A DNA stretch of 64,000 nucleotides, taken from contig NZ_CP104040.1 in the NCBI RefSeq assembly GCF_025152745.1, forward strand, positions 2,852,001 through 2,916,000, in the 5' to 3' direction. Position 1 is the first letter of the stretch. Every line of letters starts with the position of its first letter. A program made the position numbers and the translations under genes. The notes under the pieces are model-generated. The model did not search any database. It was not told where the DNA came from and saw nothing but the letters and a program-made list of their open reading frames with translations. The stretch is from Rhizobium sp. WSM4643. Its GTDB lineage: Bacteria > Pseudomonadota > Alphaproteobacteria > Rhizobiales > Rhizobiaceae. Positions 28,464-36,870 of the stretch are shown here, piece by piece.

Positions 28464-29261
28464 ATGCGCCGGTTTTTGTTTTGCGTTTTGCCCCTGGCCA
28501 TCCTGCTGGCCGGCTGCAGCTCTTCCGGTCATGACTATCTCGAAACGGCGTCGATCAAACCGAAGACACGCTTCAAGGATACCGATCCGCAGGATTTCGG
28601 GGCGAAGCATCCGCAGGAGAACGCGATCCACGGCATCGACATCTCCAAATGGCAGGGCGATATCGACTGGGGCACGGTGAAGAATTCCGGAGTGGCCTTT
28701 GCCTTCATCAAGGCGACGGAAGGCAAGGACAGGGTCGATCCGCGTTTCGACGAATACTGGCGCGAGGCCCGCGCCGCCGGCATCCCGCACGCTCCCTATC
28801 ATTTCTATTATTTCTGCTCCTCCGCCGACGAGCAGGCCGACTGGTTCATCCGCAATGTGCCGAAGGAGGCCATGCGCCTGCCGCCGGTGCTTGACGTCGA
28901 ATGGAACGCCGAATCGAAGACTTGCCGCTACCGCCCCGACGCTGAAACGGTGCGTGCCGCAATGCAGCGTTTCATGGATCGGCTGGAGGCCTATTACGGC
29001 AAGCGCCCGATCATCTATACCTCGGTGGATTTCCATCGTGACAATCTCGCCGGCTACTTCCAGGATTATCATTTCTGGGTCCGTTCAGTGGCAAAACATC
29101 CCGAGGTGACCTACTCCGACCGCCGCTGGGCCTTCTGGCAATATACCTCGACCGGCGTTATTCCCGGCATCAATGGTCCCACAGATATCAATGTCTTCGC
29201 CGGCAGCGCAAAGAACTGGAACAATTGGGTCGCGGCCGTTTCCAAGGATAGAAATTCTTAG
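28464..29261 (+). CDS. GH25 lysozyme-family lipoprotein (muramidase)
   Basis: A protein of 265 residues from the ATG at 28464, which opens a lipoprotein signal peptide (LAILLAGC lipobox). The GH25 barrel shows HGIDISKWQGDIDW, the catalytic DxE in VLDVEWN, and WAFWQYTSTGVIPGI near the end. It should hydrolyse MurNAc-GlcNAc bonds while anchored in the envelope. An upstream in-frame start at 28425 would place charged residues before the signal and is less likely. Confidence 0.9.
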   Translation: MRRFLFCVLPLAILLAGCSSSGHDYLETASIKPKTRFKDTDPQDFGAKHPQENAIHGIDISKWQGDIDWGTVKNSGVAFAFIKATEGKDRVDPRFDEYWREARAAGIPHAPYHFYYFCSSADEQADWFIRNVPKEAMRLPPVLDVEWNAESKTCRYRPDAETVRAAMQRFMDRLEAYYGKRPIIYTSVDFHRDNLAGYFQDYHFWVRSVAKHPEVTYSDRRWAFWQYTSTGVIPGINGPTDINVFAGSAKNWNNWVAAVSKDRNS

Positions 29262-29342
29262 TAACGTCTTGCGATGTTTCTTGCTTCCGTCACATTCGTC
29301 TGTGAAAGCGACGGCAATCTGTTTGATATAAGGACCGCATCC

Positions 29343-30560
29343 ATGCACCGCTCGCTCACAAGCCGCTCTGCACTCGCTCTTCTGTTTGCCCTCGCCCTCG
29401 CAGGCGGCGCGGCCGCCCAGCAGGCGCCAGACGCAGCCCCGGTAGCGCCCTGCGGCGGCGATCTGTCAGCCTTCCTCGACGGCGTCAAGAAAGATGCGGT
29501 CGCAGCCGGCGCAAGTGCGGCAGCCGCCGACGAGGCCTTCGCCGGCGCCGAGATCGACCCCAAGATCCTGAGCCGTGATCGCGCTCAGGGCGTCTTCAAG
29601 CAGACCTTCCTCGAATTCTCCCAGCGCACCGTCAGCCAGGCCCGCCTCGACATCGGCCGCCAGAAGATGAAGCAATATGCCGACGTCTTTGCTCGCGCCG
29701 AGCAGGAGTTCGGCGTACCGCCGGGCGTCATCACCGCCTTCTGGGCGATGGAAACCGATTTCGGCGCCGTCCAGGGCGATTTCAACACCCGCAACGCCCT
29801 GGTGACGCTGTCGCATGACTGCCGCCGCCCGGAACTCTTCCGCCCGCAACTGATCGCCCTCGTCGAGATGGTTCAGCACGGCGACCTCGACCCCGCCACC
29901 AATACCGGCGCTTGGGCCGGCGAGATCGGCCAGGTGCAGATGCTGCCGCGCGACATCGTTGCCTATGGCATGGATGGCGACGGTGACGGTCATATCCGCC
30001 TGAAGCAAAGCAGCCCGGACGCCATCCTGACGGCGGCGAAATTCATCCAGCATCTCGGCTTCGAGCGCGGCCAGCCCTGGCTGCAGGAAGTGACTCTGCC
30101 CGATAATCTGCCCTGGGAAAAATCCGGCCTCGGCGGCACGATGAAAGCGGGAGAGTGGTTCGCGCTCGGCGTCAAGCCGCGCGACGGCAATACCGCATTC
30201 GGCAACCTCGAAGGCGACCTCGTTCTGCCGCAGGGCCGCATGGGGCCGGCCTTCATCGCCTATCCCAATTTCAAGATCTATCTCGAATGGAACAAGTCGT
30301 TCATCTACACGACCTCGGCTGCCTATTTCGGGACGCGTCTTTCGGGCGCCGAGCCCTATCTCAAGGGCGTGCCGGAACAGGGGCTCGCCAGCGACCAGAT
30401 GAAGGCGCTGCAGACCAAGCTGCAGTCGCTTGGCCATGATGTCGGCGAGATCGACGGCATCCTCGGCTCCGGCACGCGTGTCGCGATCCAGAAGGAACAG
30501 CAGCGCCTCGGCATGCCCGCCGATGGCTGGGCGACGCCTGCCCTTCTCAACGCTCTCTGA
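29343..30560 (+). CDS. MltB-type lytic murein transglycosylase with PG-binding domain
   Basis: A protein of 405 residues from the ATG at 29343, preceded by AAGGA. The signal peptide ends near GGAAAQQ. The SLT_2 catalytic domain has ITAFWAMETDFGAVQGDF with the catalytic Glu, then GEIGQVQMLPRDIVAYG and MDGDGDG. The C-terminal 55 residues (MKALQTKLQSLGHDVGEIDG...) form a peptidoglycan-binding domain. It lies 81 bp after the GH25 gene on the same strand, so two glycan-strand cleaving enzymes are adjacent. Confidence 0.92.
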   Translation: MHRSLTSRSALALLFALALAGGAAAQQAPDAAPVAPCGGDLSAFLDGVKKDAVAAGASAAAADEAFAGAEIDPKILSRDRAQGVFKQTFLEFSQRTVSQARLDIGRQKMKQYADVFARAEQEFGVPPGVITAFWAMETDFGAVQGDFNTRNALVTLSHDCRRPELFRPQLIALVEMVQHGDLDPATNTGAWAGEIGQVQMLPRDIVAYGMDGDGDGHIRLKQSSPDAILTAAKFIQHLGFERGQPWLQEVTLPDNLPWEKSGLGGTMKAGEWFALGVKPRDGNTAFGNLEGDLVLPQGRMGPAFIAYPNFKIYLEWNKSFIYTTSAAYFGTRLSGAEPYLKGVPEQGLASDQMKALQTKLQSLGHDVGEIDGILGSGTRVAIQKEQQRLGMPADGWATPALLNAL

Positions 30561-30693
30561 TCTCCGCTGACTTTTTACCGCCGCCCGCTTCGCAAGAAAC
30601 GGGTGGCGCGATCCGCTGCTTGCGCTAAAGGATCAAGTCGAAATCCGGTGCCGGCTCTCGGCAAGACGAGCGGCTCACGGTGGAGGAAGCGAC

Positions 30694-31599
30694 GTGGACA
30701 GCAGGATGAATGCTTGGACCTGGGGCCTGCTGGTCCTGCTCGGCCTGATCTGGGGCGGCTCCTTCTTCTTTGCCCGCATCGCCGTCCAGCATGTGCCGCC
30801 GCTGACCCTCGTCTTCTTCAGGCTGCTGCTCGCGGCGCTGGCGCTGCATATCTATATCGCCGGCCGTTTCGACTTCTATGCGATCCTCAAGGCCCGCTGG
30901 CGCGAATTCCTGATCCTCGGGCTCATCAACAATGCCCTGCCGCACGCGCTGATCTTCTTCGGCCAGACCCGCATCGGCGCCGGTCTTGCGGCGATCCTGA
31001 ATGCGACGACACCGATCTGGACCGTGCTGATCGCCAACTACTTCACCTCAGACGAAAAGCTGTCGCCGGCAAAGATCGCCGGCTGCCTCGTTGGCCTGAT
31101 CGGAACGATCGTGCTGATCGGACCCGGCATGTCGGCCGGCGGTGAAGCCCCGCTCTGGGCACTGCTTCTTCCCGTGCTTGCCGCCATCTCCTATGGCTTC
31201 GCCGCCACTTACGGCAAACGCTTCAAGGATGTTCCTGCCCCTGTCACCGCAGCCGGCCAGTTGACCGCCTCCTCGCTGATTGCGCTGCCGCTGTCGCTGC
31301 TGACCGATCGTCCCTGGGCGCTTGCCGCACCGCCGCTGGATGCGCTCCTGGCCATCCTGGCGCTGGCGCTACTGTCGACGGCCTTCGGCTACATCCTCTA
31401 TTTCCGGATCATGGCGACCGCCGGCGCCACCAACGCCTCGCTCGTCACGCTGCTGGTGCCGCCGAGCGCCATTCTTCTCGGCGTGCTTTTCCTCGGCGAA
31501 AGGCTCGCACTTGGCGAATTGGCCGGCATGGGGCTGATCGGTTTCGGCCTCATCATTCTCGATGGCCGCGCCTATCGCCTACTGGCGAAAGCTGTTTGA
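30694..31599 (+). CDS. EamA-family (DMT) transporter 1
   Basis: A protein of 301 residues. The GTG at 30694 has a GGAGGAA site; an ATG four codons later is possible. There are ten hydrophobic segments in two repeated EamA halves, the first starting LLVLLGLIWGGSFFFARIAV and the second LLPVLAAISYGFAATYGKR. DMT proteins of this type export metabolites or amino acids; the substrate cannot be told. The stop codon overlaps a 27-bp tandem repeat. Confidence 0.88.
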   Translation: MDSRMNAWTWGLLVLLGLIWGGSFFFARIAVQHVPPLTLVFFRLLLAALALHIYIAGRFDFYAILKARWREFLILGLINNALPHALIFFGQTRIGAGLAAILNATTPIWTVLIANYFTSDEKLSPAKIAGCLVGLIGTIVLIGPGMSAGGEAPLWALLLPVLAAISYGFAATYGKRFKDVPAPVTAAGQLTASSLIALPLSLLTDRPWALAAPPLDALLAILALALLSTAFGYILYFRIMATAGATNASLVTLLVPPSAILLGVLFLGERLALGELAGMGLIGFGLIILDGRAYRLLAKAV

Positions 31600-31651
31600 A
31601 CCGGTTGCGAATTTCGTATGTTTTCAACCGGTTGCCGATCCGCCATGTTTT
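31598..31651. repeat. Two 27-bp tandem repeats carrying AACCGGTT palindromes
   Basis: Units at 31598-31624 and 31625-31651 share AACCGGTTGC at the start and ATGTTTT at the end, with 9 diverged bases between. Each contains the 8-bp palindrome AACCGGTT. Confidence 0.6.
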
Positions 31652-31861
31652 AGGCGCACAGGTAAATCCACAATCGCCTGATTTAACGGCATGTTAAATT
31701 GTGTGAACAAAAAACTGTTGAAAATTATCTATTTATTTCAAAGGCTTGCAAGCGCACCATTCGACTTATCCACCGAACCGTTCTGCAGCGCAGCATAAGA
31801 TCTGCTTCCCAACCGACATATTTCAGACATATTATCGGCCGGTTAACGCGAGGAGACAGAC

Positions 31862-31939
31862 ATGGGACTCACGCAATCCTTGAATGTTCTGTTGGTCAGT
31901 GCTGCGTTTGCTTTCGTCTTGTCCATGCTCTTCATCTGA
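31862..31939 (+). CDS. Small membrane peptide, 25 residues (hypothetical)
   Basis: A 25-codon frame, MGLTQSLNVLLVSAAFAFVL then SMLFI and a TGA stop. It has a clear AGGAG site 7 bases before the ATG. After a short polar start the whole peptide is hydrophobic, so it should be a single membrane-spanning helix. It sits alone in a spacer between a DMT transporter and metF and is followed by a strong bidirectional terminator about 65 bp downstream. No function can be assigned. Confidence rests on the ribosome site, composition and terminator. Confidence 0.6.
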   Translation: MGLTQSLNVLLVSAAFAFVLSMLFI

Positions 31940-32005
31940 GCCGGCCGACGAAAGTGTGACGACTGATAGTGCCTGAACTCCTGAATAGCTGATCAATCCG
32001 CCAAC

Positions 32006-32040
32006 GAAAAAGCGCATGTCCCGCCCGACATGCGCTTTTC
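32006..32040. terminator. Bidirectional terminator between the micro-ORF and metF
   Basis: A perfect stem of about 13 bp (AAAAGCGCATGTC with GACATGCGCTTTT) around a 6-nt loop, with A-run and T-run ends, so it can act in both directions. Confidence 0.85.
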
Positions 32041-32044
32041 ACTT

Positions 32045-32076
32045 TTACAGCGCCGCGCGTCTTTCAGACGCGCAAA
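32045..32076. repeat. Partial type B intergenic repeat module
   Basis: The hairpin GCGCGTCT-TTC-AGACGCGC is followed by AAAGATCA. It resembles the module at 43583-43610 (GTGCGTCC-TTTC-GGACGCAC then AAAGGACG). It lies just 3' of metF. Confidence 0.5.
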
Positions 32077-32078
32077 GA

Positions 32079-32984
32079 TCAGGCGGCTGCGCCCGCACTT
32101 TTTGCCGCCGGACGGGAGAGGCCGAGATTGTCGAGCACGGCGGAAACCAGCGGCGCGCGGTTCATCGTATAGAGATGGAAATCATGGATGCCACGCCGGA
32201 CGAGATCCTCGATCTGTTCGGCGGCGACCTCGGCGGCGACCTTCGCCCGCTCCTCGGGCTTGTCGTCGAATCCTGCAAAGCGTTCGTCGAGGAAGGCGGG
32301 GATGATTGTGCCGCAGGCCCCGGCGAAGCGTTTCAGCTGCGTCAGGTTCTGGATCGGCATGATGCCGGGCACAACGGGGATCGAGATGCCGGCGCCGCGC
32401 ACCCGTTCCAGGTAGCGCTCGAAATTGTCGTTGTCGAAGAAGAATTGCGTCAGCGCCCGGTCGGCGCCATTGTCGGCCTTGCGCTTCAGCATGTCGATAT
32501 CGGCCGCCGTATCGCGGCTCTCCGGGTGTTTTTCCGGATAGGCGGAGACCGAAATCTCGAAATCGCCAATTTCCTTGAGGCCGGCCACCAGCTCCGCGGC
32601 ATTGGCATAACCGCCTGGATGCGGCTGGTAGGGCGCGCCGGCGCCGCCTGGCGCATCGCCGCGCAGCGCCACGAAATGCGTCACGCCGGCTTTGCGGAAG
32701 GTGTCGACCACCTGGTGCGTCTCTTCCTTCGTCGCACCGACGCAAGTGAGATGCGAAGCAGTGGCAAGCGGCGTCTGCGACAGGAACCGCGTGACGGTGG
32801 AAAGTGTCGGCGCTTTGGTGGTGCCGCCGGCGCCATAGGTCACCGACACGAAATCCGGGTCCCAGTCCTGCAACTGGCCGACGGCGTGCCAGAGCTGGCC
32901 TTCCATCTCCTCCGATTTAGGCGGAAAGAATTCGAAAGAGACTCTAATGTCGTTGCGGTCGCGTGCTTCGTTTTTCAAAGCCAT
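32079..32984 (-). CDS. metF: 5,10-methylenetetrahydrofolate reductase MetF
   Basis: A protein of 301 residues from MALKNEARDR (32984). This flavoprotein makes 5-methyl-THF for methionine synthesis. Seen: VSFEFFPPKSEEM at the N-terminus, DFVSVTYGAGGTT, HLTCVGAT and LRGDAP, the MTHFR barrel motifs. The start lies 1 base after the stop of the upstream regulator gene and has GGAGGG, so the two are cotranscribed. Expression is probably controlled by the SahR-like protein through its palindrome upstream. Confidence 0.95.
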   Translation of the reverse strand: MALKNEARDRNDIRVSFEFFPPKSEEMEGQLWHAVGQLQDWDPDFVSVTYGAGGTTKAPTLSTVTRFLSQTPLATASHLTCVGATKEETHQVVDTFRKAGVTHFVALRGDAPGGAGAPYQPHPGGYANAAELVAGLKEIGDFEISVSAYPEKHPESRDTAADIDMLKRKADNGADRALTQFFFDNDNFERYLERVRGAGISIPVVPGIMPIQNLTQLKRFAGACGTIIPAFLDERFAGFDDKPEERAKVAAEVAAEQIEDLVRRGIHDFHLYTMNRAPLVSAVLDNLGLSRPAAKSAGAAA

Positions 32985-32985
32985 G

Positions 32986-34011
32986 TTATACCCTCCCGGC
33001 AAATGTAGGTTCAGCGCCCTCGCTCGTCTGCGAAGCCATCAGGCGCCTCGGATCGCGCGCGAGCCAGACGGTGACCGTCAAGCCTTGCCCGCTTTGCTGA
33101 CCCGGATGAAGATCGACGGCCTGCTCGACGTCGAGCCCGGCCTTGCGCAGCCAGTCGGACATCGCCTGGTGCGAAAAGCCGAGACGGACATGCGCATGCT
33201 CGTCGCGGAGATATTCGAGCGTGTGCGGCGCCAGGTCGATGACCACGAGCCGACCGCCCGGCCGGAGCATGCGCGCCGCTTCCGTGATCGCAATTTCCGG
33301 CTGATCGAAGAAATGCAGCACCTGATGGATCGTCACCAAGTCGAAATCCTGTCCCTCGAACGGCAGGTTCAGGATATCGGCGTGGCGCACGGTGGCCTTG
33401 GTGATGCGGGACTTGTCGAGATTGGCGCGCGCCACGCTCAGCATGTCACGGCTGGCATCGACGCCGATCGCCCGGCGGTAGAGGCCGGACAGAAGCTCGA
33501 GGATGCGGCCGGTGCCGGTGCCGAGATCAAGCAGAGAATCGATCGGCTGGTTACCGAGCAGCCGGATGACGGCAGCGTCGACCTCCTCATCAGCCGCATG
33601 CAGGCGGCGAAGCTCGTCCCATTCGGCCGCGTTGCGGCTGAAATAGGCCTGCGCCCGCTCGGCGCGCTGACGCTTGACTTGCGACAGCCGCTCGCCATCG
33701 CGAAGGATGGTCGGATCGTTCTCGGAGACATGCTTGAGCAGGGCCCGCACCAGCATGGCCGCCTTGCCATCCTGCTTCAGACGGAAATAGGCCCAAGCGC
33801 CCTCCTGATATCGTTCGATCAGTTCGGCTTCGCCGAGCAGCTTCAGATGGCGGGAGATGCGCGGCTGGGACTGGCCGAGAATTTCGGTAAGATCGGTGAC
33901 CGTCAGGTCGCCGCCGTCAAGAAGCGCCAGAAGACGCAGGCGCGTGGGCTCGCCGGCCGCCTTCAAGACGTCCACCAGCGCATCCAGTCCAAGCTTCAAC
34001 GGTTCGCTCAT
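32986..34011 (-). CDS. sahR: ArsR-family regulator fused to SAM methyltransferase domain (SahR-like)
   Basis: A protein of 341 residues from MSEPLKLGLD (34011). The N-terminal winged helix (VLKAAGEPTRLRLLALL, LTEILGQSQPRISRHLKLL) is ArsR type. The C-terminal half is a class I methyltransferase-like domain with LLDLGTGTGRILELL. This fusion next to metF is the SahR architecture, described as an S-adenosylhomocysteine-responsive regulator of methionine-cycle genes in proteobacteria. In that model the methyltransferase domain serves as the ligand sensor. A perfect 20-bp palindrome 17 bp upstream is the likely operator. Confidence 0.85.
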   Translation of the reverse strand: MSEPLKLGLDALVDVLKAAGEPTRLRLLALLDGGDLTVTDLTEILGQSQPRISRHLKLLGEAELIERYQEGAWAYFRLKQDGKAAMLVRALLKHVSENDPTILRDGERLSQVKRQRAERAQAYFSRNAAEWDELRRLHAADEEVDAAVIRLLGNQPIDSLLDLGTGTGRILELLSGLYRRAIGVDASRDMLSVARANLDKSRITKATVRHADILNLPFEGQDFDLVTIHQVLHFFDQPEIAITEAARMLRPGGRLVVIDLAPHTLEYLRDEHAHVRLGFSHQAMSDWLRKAGLDVEQAVDLHPGQQSGQGLTVTVWLARDPRRLMASQTSEGAEPTFAGRV

Positions 34012-34027
34012 CTCTAATCCAATCAAG

Positions 34028-34047
34028 ACATAAAGATATCTTTATGT
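34028..34047 (-). promoter_or_regulatory. Perfect 20-bp palindrome, likely SahR operator
   Basis: ACATAAAGATATCTTTATGT is an exact inverted repeat centred 27 bp upstream of the sahR ATG. An AT-rich symmetric site is typical of ArsR-family dimers and fits autoregulation of sahR-metF. Confidence 0.7.
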
Positions 34048-34124
34048 GATTTGAAAAGCAGTGGCAAGCAGCAATTCGCTCTCTCCACGAAATTGCCTGC
34101 TCAGATTGCGACAGAGCCCGACAT

Positions 34125-34200
34125 CAAAAAGCCCCAGCGAATGAACTGAACCCCGAGGTTGGATGTCCAACTTTCGGGGTCAGTTCAGAACCGGGGCTCT
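34125..34200 (-). terminator. ettA terminator whose loop holds an IS-end-like palindrome
   Basis: On the minus strand AGCCCC (34193-34198) pairs with GGGGCT (34130-34135), followed by TTTTTG, 25 bp after the ettA stop. Between the arms is a 46-bp imperfect palindrome (34142-34187) with TGAACTGAACCCC and GGGGTCAGTTCA ends that resemble IS3-family termini. Confidence 0.55.
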
Positions 34201-34222
34201 CACAAACGAAAAATGGGTGAAA

Positions 34223-35872
34223 TCAGCGTGTCAGACGCTTATGGGCCTGGCTGCCCGGGTTGAGGGCGTCGGGGCCGAGACGACGAACCTTGTCCTGTTC
34301 ATAATCCTCGAAGTTGCCTTCGAACCATTCGACATGGCCGTCGCCTTCGAAAGCCAGAATATGCGTCGCCAGCCGGTCGAGGAACATGCGATCATGGCTG
34401 ATGATGATGGCGCAGCCGGCGAAGTTTTCCAGCGCGTTTTCAAGGGCACCCAGCGTTTCCGTATCGAGGTCGTTGGTCGGTTCGTCGAGCAGCAGAACGT
34501 TGCCGCCGGCCTTCAGCATCTTGGCAAGGTGAACGCGGTTGCGCTGACCACCGGAGAGATTGCCGACCTTCTGCTGCTGATCGCCGCCCTTGAAGTTGAA
34601 GGCGCCGCAATAGGCGCGGGAGTTCATGTCGAACTTGCCGAGCTTGATGATTTCGGCGCCGCCGGAAATTTCCTCCCAGACCGTCTTGTCGGCCGCAAGG
34701 GTGTCACGGCTCTGGTCGACATAACCGAGATGCACGGTTTCGCCGATGCGGATCGAACCCCCATCCGGCTTTTCCTGGCCGGTGATCATCCTGAATAGCG
34801 TCGTCTTGCCGGCGCCATTCGGGCCGATGATACCGACGATGCCGCCGGGCGGCAGCTTGATCGACAGGTCGTTGATCAGGGTGCGGCCCTCGAAGCCCTT
34901 GGTGACGCCCTCCATCTCGATGACCACCTGGCCGAGGCGCTCGCTGACCGGGATGATGATCTGCGCGTCGCCGGGACGCTGCTTCTCGGCGGCATCCACC
35001 AACTGCTCGTAGGACTTGATACGGGCCTTGGACTTGGCCTGACGGGCCTTCGGGCTGGAAGCGATCCATTCCTGTTCGCGGCTGATCGCCTTCTGGCGCG
35101 ATGCGTCTTCGCGGCTTTCCTGCAGCATGCGCTTGGCTTTCGCCTGCAGGTAGGCCGAATAGTTGCCCTCGTAAGGAATGCCACGGCCGCGGTCGAGTTC
35201 GAGGATCCATCCGGTGACGTTGTCCAGGAAGTAGCGATCGTGGGTAATCATCATCACGGCGCCCGGATAGTCGCGTAGATGTTTTTCGAGCCAGGCGATG
35301 GTTTCGGCGTCCAGGTGGTTGGTCGGTTCGTCGAGCAGCAGCAGGTCCGGCTGCGAAAGCAGCAGGCGGCAGAGCGCGACACGGCGTCGCTCACCACCCG
35401 AAAGGCTGGTGACATCGGCGTCGCGCGGCGGGCAGCGCAGCGCTTCCATCGCCATTTCGACCTGGCTTTCCAGATCCCAGAGGTTCTGGCTATCGATGAC
35501 GTCCTGAAGCTTGGCGCCCTCTTCCGCCGTCTCGTCGGAATAGTTCATCATCAATTCATTGTAGCGATCGAGGACAGCCGTCTTCGAGGCAACGCCTTCC
35601 ATGACGTTCTCGAACACCGTCTTGTTTGCATCGAGATGCGGCTCCTGCTCCAGATAGCCGACGGTCGCACCTTCGGCGAGCCAGGCTTCGCCGGTATACT
35701 CCTTGTCTTGGCCTGCGATGATGCGCAGCACGGTGGATTTACCCGCGCCGTTCGGACCAAGGATACCGATCTTGGCATCCGGGTAGAACGAAAGGTGGAT
35801 ATTCTCCAGGATCTTCTTGTTGCCATAGGCCTTGTTAAGGCCGGACATATGATAGATGAACTGACGTGCCAT
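34223..35872 (-). CDS. ettA: Energy-dependent translational throttle protein EttA (ABC-F ATPase)
   Basis: A protein of 549 residues with two ABC domains and no membrane segments. Walker A is GPNGAGKST in the first half and GPNGAGKTT in the second. The signatures are LSGGERRR and LSGGQRNR, with Walker B LLLLDEPTNHLD and VLLLDEPTNDLD. The linker rich in Arg/Lys/Gln (KRMLQESREDASRQKAISRE) is the P-site tRNA interaction motif region. EttA binds the ribosomal E site and gates elongation according to ADP/ATP level. Confidence 0.95.
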   Translation of the reverse strand: MARQFIYHMSGLNKAYGNKKILENIHLSFYPDAKIGILGPNGAGKSTVLRIIAGQDKEYTGEAWLAEGATVGYLEQEPHLDANKTVFENVMEGVASKTAVLDRYNELMMNYSDETAEEGAKLQDVIDSQNLWDLESQVEMAMEALRCPPRDADVTSLSGGERRRVALCRLLLSQPDLLLLDEPTNHLDAETIAWLEKHLRDYPGAVMMITHDRYFLDNVTGWILELDRGRGIPYEGNYSAYLQAKAKRMLQESREDASRQKAISREQEWIASSPKARQAKSKARIKSYEQLVDAAEKQRPGDAQIIIPVSERLGQVVIEMEGVTKGFEGRTLINDLSIKLPPGGIVGIIGPNGAGKTTLFRMITGQEKPDGGSIRIGETVHLGYVDQSRDTLAADKTVWEEISGGAEIIKLGKFDMNSRAYCGAFNFKGGDQQQKVGNLSGGQRNRVHLAKMLKAGGNVLLLDEPTNDLDTETLGALENALENFAGCAIIISHDRMFLDRLATHILAFEGDGHVEWFEGNFEDYEQDKVRRLGPDALNPGSQAHKRLTR

Positions 35873-35970
35873 GCTGCGCTGCTCCGGGCGGGAAACTTCG
35901 ATTGTGCCGCTATGTAGGCGAAACAGCGCCTGCGGGCAACGCCGAAACCCGGTTTACTCAGGATTTCCGG

Positions 35971-36711
35971 TCAAAAGCCCGCAGCGTCGACGACGCCCTC
36001 GTCGCAGCCGAACGACGTTTTTCCCGCACCCTGGATCAGATCGGCGAGGCCCGTACTTTTCGCCGATGCCGCCCCGGCGGCTTCCGAAAGCCCGATCGTC
36101 AGCTCGCTGATCAGCCTGACATTGCCGGCCCGTCGGCAGCTCATCTTGACGCGGTCGCCGGCGCCCGGCCCGAAACTCTTGTCGAAAGCCGCCTTGATCG
36201 CGTCGGCCTTGACCGGCTTGCCGATGTTGGCAGCGAAGAGATCGCGCACGGCCGACGCGTTCAGTGCGCCCACCAGATGCACGCCGACACCGAAATAGTC
36301 GTCGGCGCTCATCTTCGTGCAGGTGCCATGCTTCACCCATTCATGCCGTTCCAGGCCGGATTCCGTGCCGGGCATCGCCTTTGCCAGCGCCGTCTTCGTC
36401 TCGGCCGCAAGCGTGACCTCCGGCAGCTTGTTCCAGTCGCCATCCTTGTCGGCGGTCTTCTGCTCGGCGCTCACCCCGCAATAATCCTCCCGCATCGGCC
36501 AGAGCCCGTGCAACGAGAAGTTCGTCGCGTCGGGGCGCTCGCCGGTCTGGCTTGCGCATTCGGCCTTCTTCTGGTTCGTCTGGCAAAAGGCCGGCTGCCA
36601 GCTCGCCGCCAGAATGAAGCGGGTGCGCCCGCCAGCCTCCTGCGCCACGGCGGCGCCGGCAACAACCATCGACAAGGCAATCGTCAAGGTACGCAACTGC
36701 ATGCTGCTCAT
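35971..36711 (-). CDS. Secreted ribonuclease T2 family protein
   Basis: A protein of 246 residues from MSSMQLRTL (36711), which has GGGGG upstream; the frame stays open far upstream without coding character. A signal peptide (TLTIALSMVVAGAAVAQ) directs export. Both T2 catalytic motifs are present: FSLHGLWP (CAS I) and RHEWVKHGTC (CAS II), with paired cysteines for disulfides. It should cleave RNA in the periplasm or outside the cell, perhaps for phosphate or nucleotide scavenging. Confidence 0.92.
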   Translation of the reverse strand: MSSMQLRTLTIALSMVVAGAAVAQEAGGRTRFILAASWQPAFCQTNQKKAECASQTGERPDATNFSLHGLWPMREDYCGVSAEQKTADKDGDWNKLPEVTLAAETKTALAKAMPGTESGLERHEWVKHGTCTKMSADDYFGVGVHLVGALNASAVRDLFAANIGKPVKADAIKAAFDKSFGPGAGDRVKMSCRRAGNVRLISELTIGLSEAAGAASAKSTGLADLIQGAGKTSFGCDEGVVDAAGF

Positions 36712-36870
36712 TTCAACCCCCAAAAAAAGAACAATACAGGAACAAATAAGCACGAAGATCGAAAGGCCGCAACCCTGAATCGCAACAGGGCCGCAATTTA
36801 TTGTCGGATAATCAAGCACCCATGTTGCAATTGCCCAGCGATCTGGTCTGTTGCCGCCGGGAGGATCCAT

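Noticed and set aside
31760..31785. DnaA-box-like TTATCCACC in an AT-rich spacer
   Set aside because: A single imperfect match without clustering or origin-linked genes is not evidence for a replication origin.
35866..36870. Long open frame before the alpha/beta hydrolase
   Set aside because: It is antisense to the RNase T2 gene and has no family similarity. The GGGAGGA site and hydrolase sequence start at 36871.
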